From: Nitrospiraceae bacterium
GTDB lineage: Bacteria > Nitrospirota > Nitrospiria > Nitrospirales > Nitrospiraceae
NCBI GenBank assembly: GCA_035623075.1
Contig: DASPUC010000027.1
Location: 1-64,000, forward strand
Direction of reading: 5' to 3'
DNA: 64,000 nt
Position numbers and translations under genes: made by a program. Shown piece after piece: positions 45,349-53,134 of the stretch (its first letter is position 1; every line of letters begins with the position of its first letter). The notes beneath the pieces were generated by a model. That model was given only the letters and a program-made list of their open reading frames with translations, did not search any database and was not told the DNA's origin.

Positions 45349-45693
45349 TTACTTGCCTTTCTTCCCTTCGTGCTTCTCGTGTTTCTCTTCTTTCTTCAAT
45401 TCCGTGTCGATGACCGCACCGGTGGCGGCATCGATGTGGACTTCCGTGACGTTGCCGTCTGCACCGAGCACCTCGACTTCCCAGACGGTCTTGCCGTGCT
45501 TCTTTTCGAGTTCCGCCTCGACAACCGTGCCGGGAGCTTTTTCAGATGCAGTCTTGATCGCCTGATCGATCGTGGTCTTCGCCTCTTTGGCGAGATCCTT
45601 GACCTTGCCTTCTTTATCGTCGGCCCAGACAGCGGTGCTGAGTGCCAACACGATTCCGACTACCATGGCGGTGATGATTCCGACCGGTCTCAT
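45349..45693 (-). CDS. Periplasmic PepSY-domain protein
   Basis: 114 residues: signal peptide (GIITAMVVGIVLALSTAVWA), then one PepSY-like unit (TIDQAIKTASEKAPGTVVEAELE, WEVEVLGADGNVTEVHIDAATGAVI) and a lysine/glutamate/histidine-rich tail. PepSY proteins modulate proteases or bind metals in the envelope. It sits between ilvD and a Spy-like gene; with the latter it suggests an envelope-stress or metal-response pair. AGGAGGT stands ahead of the start on this strand. Confidence 0.82.
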   Translation of the reverse strand: MRPVGIITAMVVGIVLALSTAVWADDKEGKVKDLAKEAKTTIDQAIKTASEKAPGTVVEAELEKKHGKTVWEVEVLGADGNVTEVHIDAATGAVIDTELKKEEKHEKHEGKKGK

Positions 45694-45742
45694 AGGAGGT
45701 CTCCTCTATGCTAAATGGTGAGTCATGCTGTGCTCCTCGGGG

Positions 45743-46390
45743 TCATTGAACTTTCATGTCTGATGGAGGGGCTGGTGTAGCCTTGCCATCACCCTTATGG
45801 GGAGTGGGGCCGCCATGCGGGCCTCCGCGGTCTTTTCCCATCTCCCTGTGCTGCTGCATCATCTTCTCATATTCGGCCTTCTCCTTTGCCCGCTGTTCGG
45901 GAGTGAGCAGCGCCAGCGCATCCCGCTTGGTCTTGATCACGGCCATGCGAAGGGCAAGTTGGTGGTCCATACTCTGCTTGATCTTCGCCTCGATAGCAGC
46001 AAGATCGGACTTTTCGTCCTCGACCAGCGCCGCATGTTCTCGTTCCGCAACGAGGATGTCTGCTTCAGCCTTGATCCTGGTGCGATCCAAATTGAGTTCC
46101 ATTTCCTTGAGCTTCGAAACCTGTTCGTCGCTGAGACCGATCTCCTTTTGGTGCTTGATGAGATGGCGGAGGAAGTGCCCGGTCCCGCCATGCATCCCTC
46201 CCATCATCTTCATCATGCCCATCATCGGCCCGCCTATGCCGTACCCTTCGCCATGTCCCTCTTTTCCGTAGCCGTCGCCATGTTCGGATGGTTTCGGTGG
46301 CGGATCGGCCAAGCCGGTGGAAAGGCTCAGGGAAAGCGCAAGAACCACCGCAGTCCCGATCGTGAGAAATCGTGTTGCTATCGTCATCAT
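45743..46390 (-). CDS. Spy/CpxP-like periplasmic protein
   Basis: 215 residues with a signal peptide. A Gly/His/Met-rich segment follows (YGIGGPMMGMMKMMGGMHGG, capable of soft-metal binding). Then come long helices with LSDEQVSKLKEMELNLDRTR and the LTPEQRAKEKAEYEKMMQ version of the LTxxQ motif that defines CpxP/Spy/CnrX relatives. Likely a chaperone or metal-sensing protein of the periplasm. The C-terminus is Pro/Gly-rich. AGGAGG lies just ahead of the start. Confidence 0.83.
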   Translation of the reverse strand: MMTIATRFLTIGTAVVLALSLSLSTGLADPPPKPSEHGDGYGKEGHGEGYGIGGPMMGMMKMMGGMHGGTGHFLRHLIKHQKEIGLSDEQVSKLKEMELNLDRTRIKAEADILVAEREHAALVEDEKSDLAAIEAKIKQSMDHQLALRMAVIKTKRDALALLTPEQRAKEKAEYEKMMQQHREMGKDRGGPHGGPTPHKGDGKATPAPPSDMKVQ

Positions 46391-46413
46391 GTCCTCCTTC
46401 GTGGTGAGCCTTC

Positions 46414-47061
46414 TCAGTGTCCCGTGAGTTGTTTCAGCAATCCTGCTTCTCCCTTGAGCCCATTAAAAATGAATTGGACGGCAAGCGCAGCGAGCAACAA
46501 TCCCATCAACCGCGTAATGATTTTATCGGCGATGGGACTCAGCCACTTTGCGCCGGTCGCGCCAAGGGCAAAGATGATATAGCTTGCCAGACCGACCAGT
46601 GCAAGACAAGCCAGCAACATTCCCCGATGGGCCCACGTCGTCGCCTGAGCTTCGAGCAGGATCACCGTCGAAATAGCGGCCGGTCCGGCCAGCATCGGTA
46701 TGGCGAGCGGCGTGATCGCGATATCCTCCTTACTGGTTCCCGCCGCGGTTTCTTCCGCAGTTTCCTGGACGGCGGATCGTTGCGCGCGCAACATATCCAG
46801 TGCCACTAAGAGCAGGACGAGCGCACCGGCCACCTGGATGGCGGGTAACGTGATGCCCAAGAGGTTCAACAACGACTGACCCACCAGCGCAAAGCCGGTC
46901 AGGAGTCCGACCATGACCAGACAAGCCACGCGCGCCATCCGCAGTCGTTGAGCGACAGTGTCGCGCGACGTCATGGCCACAAAGGCTGGAACGGCGGCAA
47001 CCGGGTCTACGATCACGAACAGGGAGCTAAAGGCGAACAGCGCGTATTCGGCCAGCGTCAT
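46414..47061 (-). CDS. marC: MarC-family inner-membrane protein
   Basis: 215 residues with six membrane helices in the 3+3 pattern: EYALFAFSSLFVIVDPVAAVPAFVAM, LLGITLPAIQVAGALVLLLVALDML, and LAIPMLAGPAAISTVILL. The conserved VDPVAAVPAF and AIPMLAGPAAI blocks define UPF0056/MarC; function in the family is not established (it is not a multidrug pump). Starts one base after the dnaJ stop, so the two are probably co-transcribed. Confidence 0.92.
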   Translation of the reverse strand: MTLAEYALFAFSSLFVIVDPVAAVPAFVAMTSRDTVAQRLRMARVACLVMVGLLTGFALVGQSLLNLLGITLPAIQVAGALVLLLVALDMLRAQRSAVQETAEETAAGTSKEDIAITPLAIPMLAGPAAISTVILLEAQATTWAHRGMLLACLALVGLASYIIFALGATGAKWLSPIADKIITRLMGLLLAALAVQFIFNGLKGEAGLLKQLTGH

Positions 47062-47062
47062 C

Positions 47063-48085
47063 TCAACTCCGCTGTGCCGACGCCAGCAACTCGGCGCGGG
47101 GATCCTGCTGTTTCATACGGCTGAGTTGGTCATACAGTTTGCGTTCTTCCTCTGAGACGGAAGGCGGCATCACGATCTGCAGAATGAGAAAGAGATCCCC
47201 ATGTCCGCCGGAGGCCGAGGGTAACCCCTTTCCTTTTAAGCGAAGCTTGCTGTCAGCGCGGCTGCCGGGAGGAACCTTCACCCGCACCGGCTCGCCCAGC
47301 GTCGGCGCCATCACGTCCGCTCCGAGGGCTGCTTCCCAGGGCCAGACCGGAAGAGTCACATGAAGATCACTGCCTTGCAGGCGGAAAATCTTGTTGGGCT
47401 TGAGCAGGACTTGCAGATAGAGGTCGCCACGTTTCCCGCCGTTCTGTCCTGCCTGGCCCTTGCCTGCGACGCGAACCCTCGTCCCTTCTTGGACGCCGGC
47501 CGGAATTTTGACTTCGATGGTCTTGGGTTCCAGCCGAACACCGTGGCCCAAACAGGTGGGACAGGGACGTCCCCGCAGCCGGCCGCTTCCTTGGCAGGTT
47601 GAGCAAGGCACCGGCTCCTGCAAGCTGACCCGTTTCGTCACGCCGGTCAACACTTCACGCAACGTAAGTTCAACCTCCGTTTCAAGGTCTTCACCCGGCA
47701 GGGCAAAACCCTGTGCGGAACCGGCCCGTCCACGGCCGCCGAATAGGTTTTCAAAGATGTCGGAAAATCCTTCCCCGCCGAACGAAAATTCCGGTCCGGC
47801 CTCGCCGCGAGTACCGGCCTGCTGCCGCGCCCGCTCGAAGGCTTCGGCCTGTTCCCATTGGGCGCCGTACCGGTCGTATTTCTTTCGCTTGTCGGGATCG
47901 GAGAGCACTTCGTTGGCTTCGTTCAGTTCCTTGAACTTCTTTTCCATCTCGGTTTTCTTGGCGCCGCTATGGAGATCGGGATGGTACTGGCGGGCCAAAC
48001 GCCGGTAGGCCTTCTTGATCTCGTCGGCGGACGCACCGCGAGCGAGGCCCAGAATCTGATAGTAGTCGCGTTCAGTTGTCGCCAT
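47063..48085 (-). CDS. dnaJ: DnaJ/Hsp40 co-chaperone with a half-size zinc centre
   Basis: 340 residues. N-terminal J-domain (about 5-72) with the HPD triad in [11 protein letters not shown], a Gly/Phe-rich linker, and then only two Cys motifs, CSTCQGSG and CPTCLGHG, where canonical DnaJ has four. Two substrate-binding beta domains follow ([40 protein letters not shown]). One zinc site could form instead of two, placing it between DnaJ and CbpA. It stimulates DnaK ATPase; no dnaK or grpE is nearby. Confidence 0.92.
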   Translation of the reverse strand: MATTERDYYQILGLARGASADEIKKAYRRLARQYHPDLHSGAKKTEMEKKFKELNEANEVLSDPDKRKKYDRYGAQWEQAEAFERARQQAGTRGEAGPEFSFGGEGFSDIFENLFGGRGRAGSAQGFALPGEDLETEVELTLREVLTGVTKRVSLQEPVPCSTCQGSGRLRGRPCPTCLGHGVRLEPKTIEVKIPAGVQEGTRVRVAGKGQAGQNGGKRGDLYLQVLLKPNKIFRLQGSDLHVTLPVWPWEAALGADVMAPTLGEPVRVKVPPGSRADSKLRLKGKGLPSASGGHGDLFLILQIVMPPSVSEEERKLYDQLSRMKQQDPRAELLASAQRS

Positions 48086-48146
48086 GCGTTAAGGAGGTAA
48101 GGCCTCAGTCGTCAGTCGTCATTGATCGATTAGAGTGACACTCAGC

Positions 48147-48188
48147 GATCAGCGTTCAGCTTGTGATTCCGGAAGCTGACGGCTGATC
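48147..48188. repeat. REP-like palindromic element, copy 1
   Basis: A 16-base arm from 48147 (containing CAGCGTTCAGC) pairs with the arm ending at 48188 (containing TGACGGCTGAT), with two mismatches and a 10-base loop. The same two 11-mers occur in the same order at 49219-49259. Confidence 0.6.
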
Positions 48189-48260
48189 TGACACAGCACT
48201 CAGCGCTAGAAATGCAGCTTACGGGGAGCCTTCCCACATTGCAAGGGTCATGGCAATGGA

Positions 48261-49199
48261 CTAGTGAGAAGCTGCGATCTTGGCGCGCGCCATCATCTTG
48301 CAGTAGGAACAGACCTCGGCAGTAGTCGGCTGGCCGCAGGTTTTGCAGGGATGGAGGGTGGACTGATCCTTTTCTGTCATGGTTGCAGGACTCGATGGGC
48401 TCTTCTTCTGTTTGTCAAGAAATCCCCAGTAGAAGGTCTGCTTCGTGCCAGGCGATTCGGTTTCCAGCCGGTTGAGGACTTCCTTGTACACGAGCGTCCG
48501 GGCGCCCTTCGCCATCGGGCATTCCTCGACGATATAGTCGATCCGGTTCAACACCGCATAAGCGGCAAGTTCTCGTTCCGACAGCCGGTAGAGTGGTTTC
48601 ACTTTCTTGGCGAACCCTTCGACCGAAGCCGGCAGCGACGGCCCTTGTTTGTCGAGATACTCTTCTTGCCAGTGGAGCACGTTTCCGAGCAGGCGGGCCG
48701 CCTCGTCGTCCAGATTGTGGCCCGTGGCCATCACGTCGTAGTCCTGTTCCACGGCGGCGCGATTGAATTGGTACCGTTTGATCGTCCCGCATGTCGAACA
48801 GGTCGGGCGGTGGATAAGCTGAGCCAGTTGCTTGATGCCGGCTCCTTCCTCCTCTTCGACGGTGTGGGTGAGCAACTTGGCGCCGTGCGAGGCAGCAACC
48901 GTTTCCGCGAACTTTGTGACCTTACGGTGGGATTCCTCCGAATAGGTTCCGATGCCGAGATTCACGTAGAGCGCGTCAGCGCGGTAGCCGAGCTTGAGCA
49001 GTATGTCCCAGAGAGCCAAGCTGTCCTTGCCGCCTGAGACCGCCACCAGGATGCGGTCATCTTTCCCGAACATCCGCTGCGACTTGATCGCCTTGGCGAC
49101 CTGGTCGTGGACGTAGCCATTGATGCAGCCCTTGCAGAACGCGGCATTGTGGCGCGGCAGGTCGATGACCGCTTTGGTTTTACACTTCGTGCAGTTCAT
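48261..49199 (-). CDS. TtuA/Ncs6-family tRNA thiolation enzyme
   Basis: 312 residues. N-terminal zinc finger (C3, C6, C22, C25), PP-loop ATPase motif VAVSGGKDSLALWD (SGGKDS at 55-60), a central RPTCSTCGTIKRY pair plus the lone cysteine of VEECPMAKGAR that together match the [4Fe-4S] ligands of TtuA, and a C-terminal zinc finger (CKTCGQPTTAEVCSYCKMM). Family members adenylate a tRNA uridine and insert sulfur, position 54 for TtuA or 34 for Ncs6, usually from a ThiS-like carrier. A carrier-like gene lies about 3 kb away. Flanked on both sides by REP-like elements. Confidence 0.87.
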   Translation of the reverse strand: MNCTKCKTKAVIDLPRHNAAFCKGCINGYVHDQVAKAIKSQRMFGKDDRILVAVSGGKDSLALWDILLKLGYRADALYVNLGIGTYSEESHRKVTKFAETVAASHGAKLLTHTVEEEEGAGIKQLAQLIHRPTCSTCGTIKRYQFNRAAVEQDYDVMATGHNLDDEAARLLGNVLHWQEEYLDKQGPSLPASVEGFAKKVKPLYRLSERELAAYAVLNRIDYIVEECPMAKGARTLVYKEVLNRLETESPGTKQTFYWGFLDKQKKSPSSPATMTEKDQSTLHPCKTCGQPTTAEVCSYCKMMARAKIAASH

Positions 49200-49689
49200 G
49201 ATGTGAGAAAAAGGCTTTCAGCGTTCAGCCATCAGCTTTCAGCAAGAGTGACGGCTGATAGCTGAGGTCTCTCAGGAGCAATTCGATCATACGAGTAGGA
49301 TGATGGCAAATGCAAATGGCGAGAGGACAGAACACAGTGGCCGATCCTGTACGATAACTGGGGGCTTCGGGCGGAAACGGCAACCTTGCTTGAAAGATGA
49401 TTAGACATTGCTTCTGTTCAACCGCCGAGTGAAATTTCTTCACATGAGCCGTTCGAGCGCGTTCAAGGGAAAAATGTGTGATCGCAAGACCTGACCCCTA
49501 GTTCTTGGCTCAATTCTTGTTTCGCTCCCCTCTGATCGAATATTCACCAACACATAACGCACGGTAATCCTTGCCCACTTCTCCTGGTTGATCTGTCCGA
49601 GAGGCTATCGTAGAGTAACTCTATCTGATTGAACCGCTCGACAAGATCACTGACAAAACACTGCCGATCAGAGAGGAAGGAGGAATGTG
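49200..49689. other. Intergenic region, REP-like element then nothing definite
   Basis: About 490 bases. The first 66 hold REP-like copy 2; the remainder shows no gene. GGAAGGAGG just before 49690 is the ribosome site of the next gene. Confidence 0.5.
49219..49265. repeat. REP-like palindromic element, copy 2
   Basis: Shares CAGCGTTCAGC (49219-49229) and TGACGGCTGAT (49249-49259) with copy 1, in the same order and orientation. Arms TCAGCCATCAGCT (49225-49237) and GGCTGATAGCTGA (49253-49265) pair at 11 of 13 positions. Confidence 0.6.
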
Positions 49690-50025
49690 ATGCGACAATC
49701 ACCCGCTGTTACGATCGTGGTCGCCATGGCGTTGAGTCTCAGTGCTGCCTTGATACTTCAGTCCACTGTGTGGGCCCAAGGAGTGCCCCCCGCTAATCAG
49801 GGTACCACGCCGCCCACACCTACACCTTCGTCGTCCGTGGAAGGCGCAATAGGACAAATCCAGACGGACACCGGTAAGACGACGGATGATGTCAAAGCCT
49901 TGGACGTGAACAAAGCCGAACAGGATGCGGGTCAGGTAAAACAAGATGTACAGGGTCTTGAGGACAACACCAAGAGTCTTGAGGACGGAGCCAAGGGACT
50001 GCTGAGTAATCCATTCGGCAAATGA
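49690..50025 (+). CDS. Small secreted protein of unknown function
   Basis: 111 residues from ATG 49690, with a strong GGAAGGAGG ribosome site. Signal peptide (VTIVVAMALSLSAALILQSTVWA), then a Pro/Thr/Ser linker and a charged helical region with repeated short units (DDVKALDVNKAEQDAGQVKQ, DVQGLEDNTKSLEDGAKGL), consistent with an amphipathic coiled coil. No recognised family. A periplasmic structural role is a guess only. Confidence 0.65.
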   Translation: MRQSPAVTIVVAMALSLSAALILQSTVWAQGVPPANQGTTPPTPTPSSSVEGAIGQIQTDTGKTTDDVKALDVNKAEQDAGQVKQDVQGLEDNTKSLEDGAKGLLSNPFGK

Positions 50026-50104
50026 TTCGCAGTTACGGAAGAAAATCGAGGAGGGCCTAAAGGATATTCGCGCGTGACCTACCTGCTCTTTCTGGGATAG
50101 ATGA

Positions 50105-50230
50105 GCCTACAGCGCACGACATCATGGACGGGCGTCCCTATATCAGGAAGGACGAGCTATTCAGAACAAAATCATTCCGCAAGCGACCTATGACAGGATC
50201 AAGGACCAGGTAGAGGCGAAACAGAAGTGA
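50105..50230 (+). pseudogene. Decayed coding fragment, copy 1
   Basis: An open frame without a good start encodes a stretch ending AIQNKIIPQATYDRIKDQ and then VEAKQK before a TGA at 50228. Bases 50201-50227 match 50711-50737 at 22 of 27 positions (KDQVEAKQK against KDQIVARQK). The protein-like but headless ending suggests a gene remnant. Confidence 0.35.
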
Positions 50231-50296
50231 GGCATTCGGAGTGCGCCTCGTGTTGATTGCGCTGGACGCTCACCTTTGGGGCAGGAAGGGTATGCC

Positions 50297-50665
50297 ATGA
50301 AAGCAGATCGGCTTGTGGTCCTCCTATGCGGGCTGATGGTCCCAATCGCCTCCTCGGTCCTTGCCGAGAGACCCTTAGGCAATCCCAGACAGGGTCAGGC
50401 CCTCTACCAGCAGCACTGCCTCAGATGCCATGGAGGGAGGCTGGATGGGAATGGACCGGACGCGGACTCACTTCGCTTGCGGCCTACCAACCTTCGTACA
50501 TACCTCATGTTGGACAGAGGGGCGTCTGAATTGGAGGAAACGATCCGACAGGGTCGGAAGTTAACGCCGATGCACGCGTGGGGCACCGTCTTAACTGATC
50601 AGGAAATCTCTGATCTGGTTGCGTACATTCTGAGAGAGGTACCGCAGATAGAGGTGAAACCTTAG
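50297..50665 (+). CDS. Periplasmic monohaem cytochrome c
   Basis: 122 residues from ATG 50297 (GGAAGGG seven bases ahead). Signal peptide (RLVVLLCGLMVPIASSVLA), then GQALYQQHCLRCHGGRLDGNG with the CLRCH haem motif at about residues 42-46. A methionine ligand is likely in KLTPMHAWGTVL, and a final helix DQEISDLVAYILREV follows: a complete class I cytochrome. It probably carries electrons in the periplasm. The gene is bracketed by two copies of a decayed fragment, so it may have been inserted here. Confidence 0.88.
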   Translation: MKADRLVVLLCGLMVPIASSVLAERPLGNPRQGQALYQQHCLRCHGGRLDGNGPDADSLRLRPTNLRTYLMLDRGASELEETIRQGRKLTPMHAWGTVLTDQEISDLVAYILREVPQIEVKP

Positions 50666-50680
50666 ATCACCGAACACGGC

Positions 50681-50760
50681 GACGGGGATATCGTGACACC
50701 TGAAGCGACCAAGGATCAGATTGTGGCGAGACAGAAGTTAGAGGGCGATTTCTTCAGGAC
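50681..50760 (+). pseudogene. Decayed coding fragment, copy 2
   Basis: In one frame this reads DGDIVTPEATKDQIVARQKL, resembling the end of copy 1 at 50105-50230. It has no start of its own beyond GTG 50693 and runs on into the antisense of the next gene, so it is unlikely to be a living gene. Confidence 0.3.
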
Positions 50761-50800
50761 TTGTTTTCTCCGTGCTGCAAACAGAGATGTAATGGTGAGA

Positions 50801-51301
50801 TCACTTCTTCTCGGGTTTGACTGGTTCTGGTGTTGGTTTAGCCGGAGAGGCTGGAGCCTCGGCCTGACTCTCATCGGCTTTACCGAGGAAGTACACCGGC
50901 TCTTCTCCCCTCAAATGCTCTGGGCGTATGATGTATGTCCCATAGATACTCTTGGTCCAAACAGTCTTCGCCGTGTCAGAATCTCCCCCTGAAAACAGGT
51001 AGCCTAGACCACCGACGACGGCGCCTCCGAGCGCAAAGGCGCCTTTGCCGATGATGTAGGGAACAGTCAGTGCCCAGGCGGCAACCTGGGTTCCCGTGTC
51101 GTCTGATCCGTCACCGCCAGAAGCCGCATCATCAGCCCAAGCCCATCCAGGCGGGAGCAGGAAGACTCCCACCACTGCCACCAGCAACACCAGGGCGACA
51201 GCTTTTGTCCAACCAGTCAGCAAGTGGGTTCTCGTTGCGATGAACCTTTCTGGCTGGCCGGAGGCCCTTGGGAGGATCCTACATGAGGTGCTGAAAGACA
51301 C
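50801..51301 (-). CDS. Membrane or exported protein of unknown function
   Basis: 166 residues. A hydrophobic export segment (KAVALVLLVAVVGVFLLPPGWAWA) precedes a Gly/Asp-rich loop. A second hydrophobic Gly-rich stretch (YIIGKGAFALGGAVVGGLGYLF) looks like a glycine-zipper helix, followed by an ordered region (YGTYIIRPEHLRGEEPVYFLG) and a Pro/Ala/Lys tail. Glycine-zipper proteins often sit in the outer or inner membrane. The start may be later than 51301, since the first 30 residues are basic and not signal-like. Confidence 0.6.
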   Translation of the reverse strand: MSFSTSCRILPRASGQPERFIATRTHLLTGWTKAVALVLLVAVVGVFLLPPGWAWADDAASGGDGSDDTGTQVAAWALTVPYIIGKGAFALGGAVVGGLGYLFSGGDSDTAKTVWTKSIYGTYIIRPEHLRGEEPVYFLGKADESQAEAPASPAKPTPEPVKPEKK

Positions 51302-51475
51302 GGAACAAAGTCCTTTTCCGTTCTCTGCGAGAAAGGCCCCTTCACAATTACATTACAACAGCTGCAATCGTTACTGGTCAAGGGCGGCCCGGACCATTGC
51401 CTGCCCTAGTGGGAGTGGGGGAAGATGCTTCTGCCGAGGGAAGCTAGAGGCACGGATCTGAGAACTGAATGCACC

Positions 51476-52051
51476 TTAGTCTGGCGACTCGGGGATGTCC
51501 GTCACATACAGATCAAAAAGATAATCGTCTCTAAAAGGACGTGACTCACATTTCGCTATAAATGCGATAGGGATTTCGAGCAGTGAGGCAGTCGTTTCCC
51601 GTGCGTGAGGGTACATGAGTATATGAAACTGTTTTTGATGAGTCAGGTATTTTGCGATGTCCTCGTTCGAAGCATAGCCAACATAGTACACGATCCCATC
51701 ATGCTTCTTGTGAATCTCCAAGGGGAATGTGTTGTCACGCTTCGCGCTGAGCGATGGGACATCGCACAGTGAGAAACCATAAACTCCATTCGGCAAATTC
51801 TGTATTTTCGCTCCATCTTCTAGTTTGGTCAGCGGCCTGAGATCGTACCTCCGGCGTAGTTCTTCCAGTACATCATCGGGGGCAACTTTTCCATCCCGAC
51901 TCTTTCCGCCATCGGTCTGCCTGTTCTTTGCGTCATTGGTCCCGCTCCACATTCCGGTGAAGTTCATTGGAAAATTCCACCTGACCATGAGGTAAACTAG
52001 CACCACCAACCCGACCGGAACAGATATCAGATACACGTACCACCGTTTCAT
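51476..52051 (-). CDS. Single-pass membrane protein of unknown function
   Basis: 191 residues if started at the ATG at 52051 (MKRWYVYLISVPVGLVVLVYL); the frame opens at 52111. One N-terminal helix anchors a soluble domain with LEELRRRYDLRPLTKLEDGAKI, GVYGFSLCDVPSLSAKRD and YYVGYASNEDIAKYLTHQ. No motif or family recognised. The neighbours are also small envelope proteins. Confidence 0.6.
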   Translation of the reverse strand: MKRWYVYLISVPVGLVVLVYLMVRWNFPMNFTGMWSGTNDAKNRQTDGGKSRDGKVAPDDVLEELRRRYDLRPLTKLEDGAKIQNLPNGVYGFSLCDVPSLSAKRDNTFPLEIHKKHDGIVYYVGYASNEDIAKYLTHQKQFHILMYPHARETTASLLEIPIAFIAKCESRPFRDDYLFDLYVTDIPESPD

Positions 52052-52303
52052 GCCGGTTAGGATACGCCAATACCCTCCCGCAAGTAAAAAATAAGCGGGC
52101 CCGTTCAACACCTGCGGCAGATGACGGCTCTTCGCCGTCCCCCTTCTCGAACTCCTGACGCACGGCGCTCAAGAGTGACCCTGACAACGCCACCCACCTG
52201 CATATAAGGGCCGCCTCAAGTTTTGCGCTCGCACAGCCTGGCGCTCATTGCGAGACCGTGGTGCGACTGATGCGAAGGGAAAGGCAGGAAGGAATCGAGT
52301 CTG

Positions 52304-52504
52304 CTAGAAAGCGCCCCCCGAGATCACCGGTCGGATTTCGATCTGGTCCTTGTCGGTGAGGATTTCGTCTTCCGTCACGAGCTCATCGCCGCGAATCACC
52401 AAGTGTGCTTCAACGATGAGGTTCAGGTCCCGCAACAGGTCCTTCGCCCGCTTGGGACCCTTGACTTCGACCGTTCTGGCTGGATGACTGAGCTGGATCT
52501 TCAT
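52304..52504 (-). CDS. ThiS/MoaD-type sulfur carrier with masked C-terminal Gly-Gly
   Basis: 66-residue beta-grasp protein. KDLLRDLNLIVEAHLVIRGD and LTDKDQIEIRPVISGG match the ThiS/TtuB/MoaD fold. The Gly63-Gly64 pair that is activated as a thiocarboxylate is followed by Ala-Phe, so it is not the terminus. In QbsE and HcyS, extra C-terminal residues are removed by a metalloprotease before activation; this protein would need the same. A TtuA/Ncs6-type thiolase lies 3 kb away on the same strand. No activating E1-like gene or JAMM protease is in the window. Confidence 0.8.
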   Translation of the reverse strand: MKIQLSHPARTVEVKGPKRAKDLLRDLNLIVEAHLVIRGDELVTEDEILTDKDQIEIRPVISGGAF

Positions 52505-52613
52505 TGCGCACGATGATACGGGTGGTTGCTAGACGATTGCAAATAGGCTGTACCGTCCCCAGAACCACTGAGACGGTTGACTCCTCCTGGCTTAGGTAGT
52601 CACAGCCGATTCC

Positions 52614-53078
52614 TCAGGGGAGGGTCGAAACTTGCGTGCTTCTTGCCTGAGCCTGTATGAGGATCGGCACGATGTCTTGGTGCCCTAACTTCTCCGCCAT
52701 AAGCGACGGGCTTTGTAAGAACCAAGCGGATCGAGGGACAACGGCTCCACGCTCCAACAACAACGCAACAGTTTGCTTATCACCTTTATAGACAGCGGCG
52801 TGCAACGCGGTCCATCCGGTAATGTCGGAAGCATTCACATCCGCTCCGGCGTCGAGTAACACTTTGACCGTGTCTGCATGACCCTGCGCAGCGGCGATCA
52901 TAAGACCGTTCGTCCCGATGATGGGGAATGACGAATTTGCATCAACCCCCTCTTGGAGGATACCTCTAACGGATTTCGTCTCACCGGCGCCTGCGGCATT
53001 GAGCAGAGAGACGGTCGTACAGGCAGAACACAGTGCGAGCAGGGGCAGAAGTAAGGCGACAAGGGACCTGGGTATCAT
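52614..53078 (-). CDS. Ankyrin-repeat lipoprotein
   Basis: 154 residues with a signal peptide ending in a plausible lipidation cysteine (LLPLLALCSAC). Three to four ankyrin units follow: LLNAAGAGETKSVRGILQEG, TNGLMIAAAQGHADTVKVLL, and GWTALHAAVYKGDKQTVALL. Periplasmic ankyrin proteins bind partners, for example in catalase or protease complexes. It is near, and on the same strand as, the outer-membrane barrel gene. Confidence 0.8.
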   Translation of the reverse strand: MIPRSLVALLLPLLALCSACTTVSLLNAAGAGETKSVRGILQEGVDANSSFPIIGTNGLMIAAAQGHADTVKVLLDAGADVNASDITGWTALHAAVYKGDKQTVALLLERGAVVPRSAWFLQSPSLMAEKLGHQDIVPILIQAQARSTQVSTLP

Positions 53079-53134
53079 CTGATGATCCTGCGATCAAAGC
53101 AGCTATTGGACAGAATAGCAGAGTGTCGTGAAGA

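Noticed and set aside
45797-46582. 261-codon plus-strand frame across the Spy-like and marC genes
   Set aside because: It spans two real genes on the opposite strand and lacks a start site or recognisable domain.
50693-50992. 99-codon plus-strand frame after the cytochrome
   Set aside because: Its first part is a repeat of a decayed fragment and the rest is antisense to the gene at 50801; treated as a remnant.
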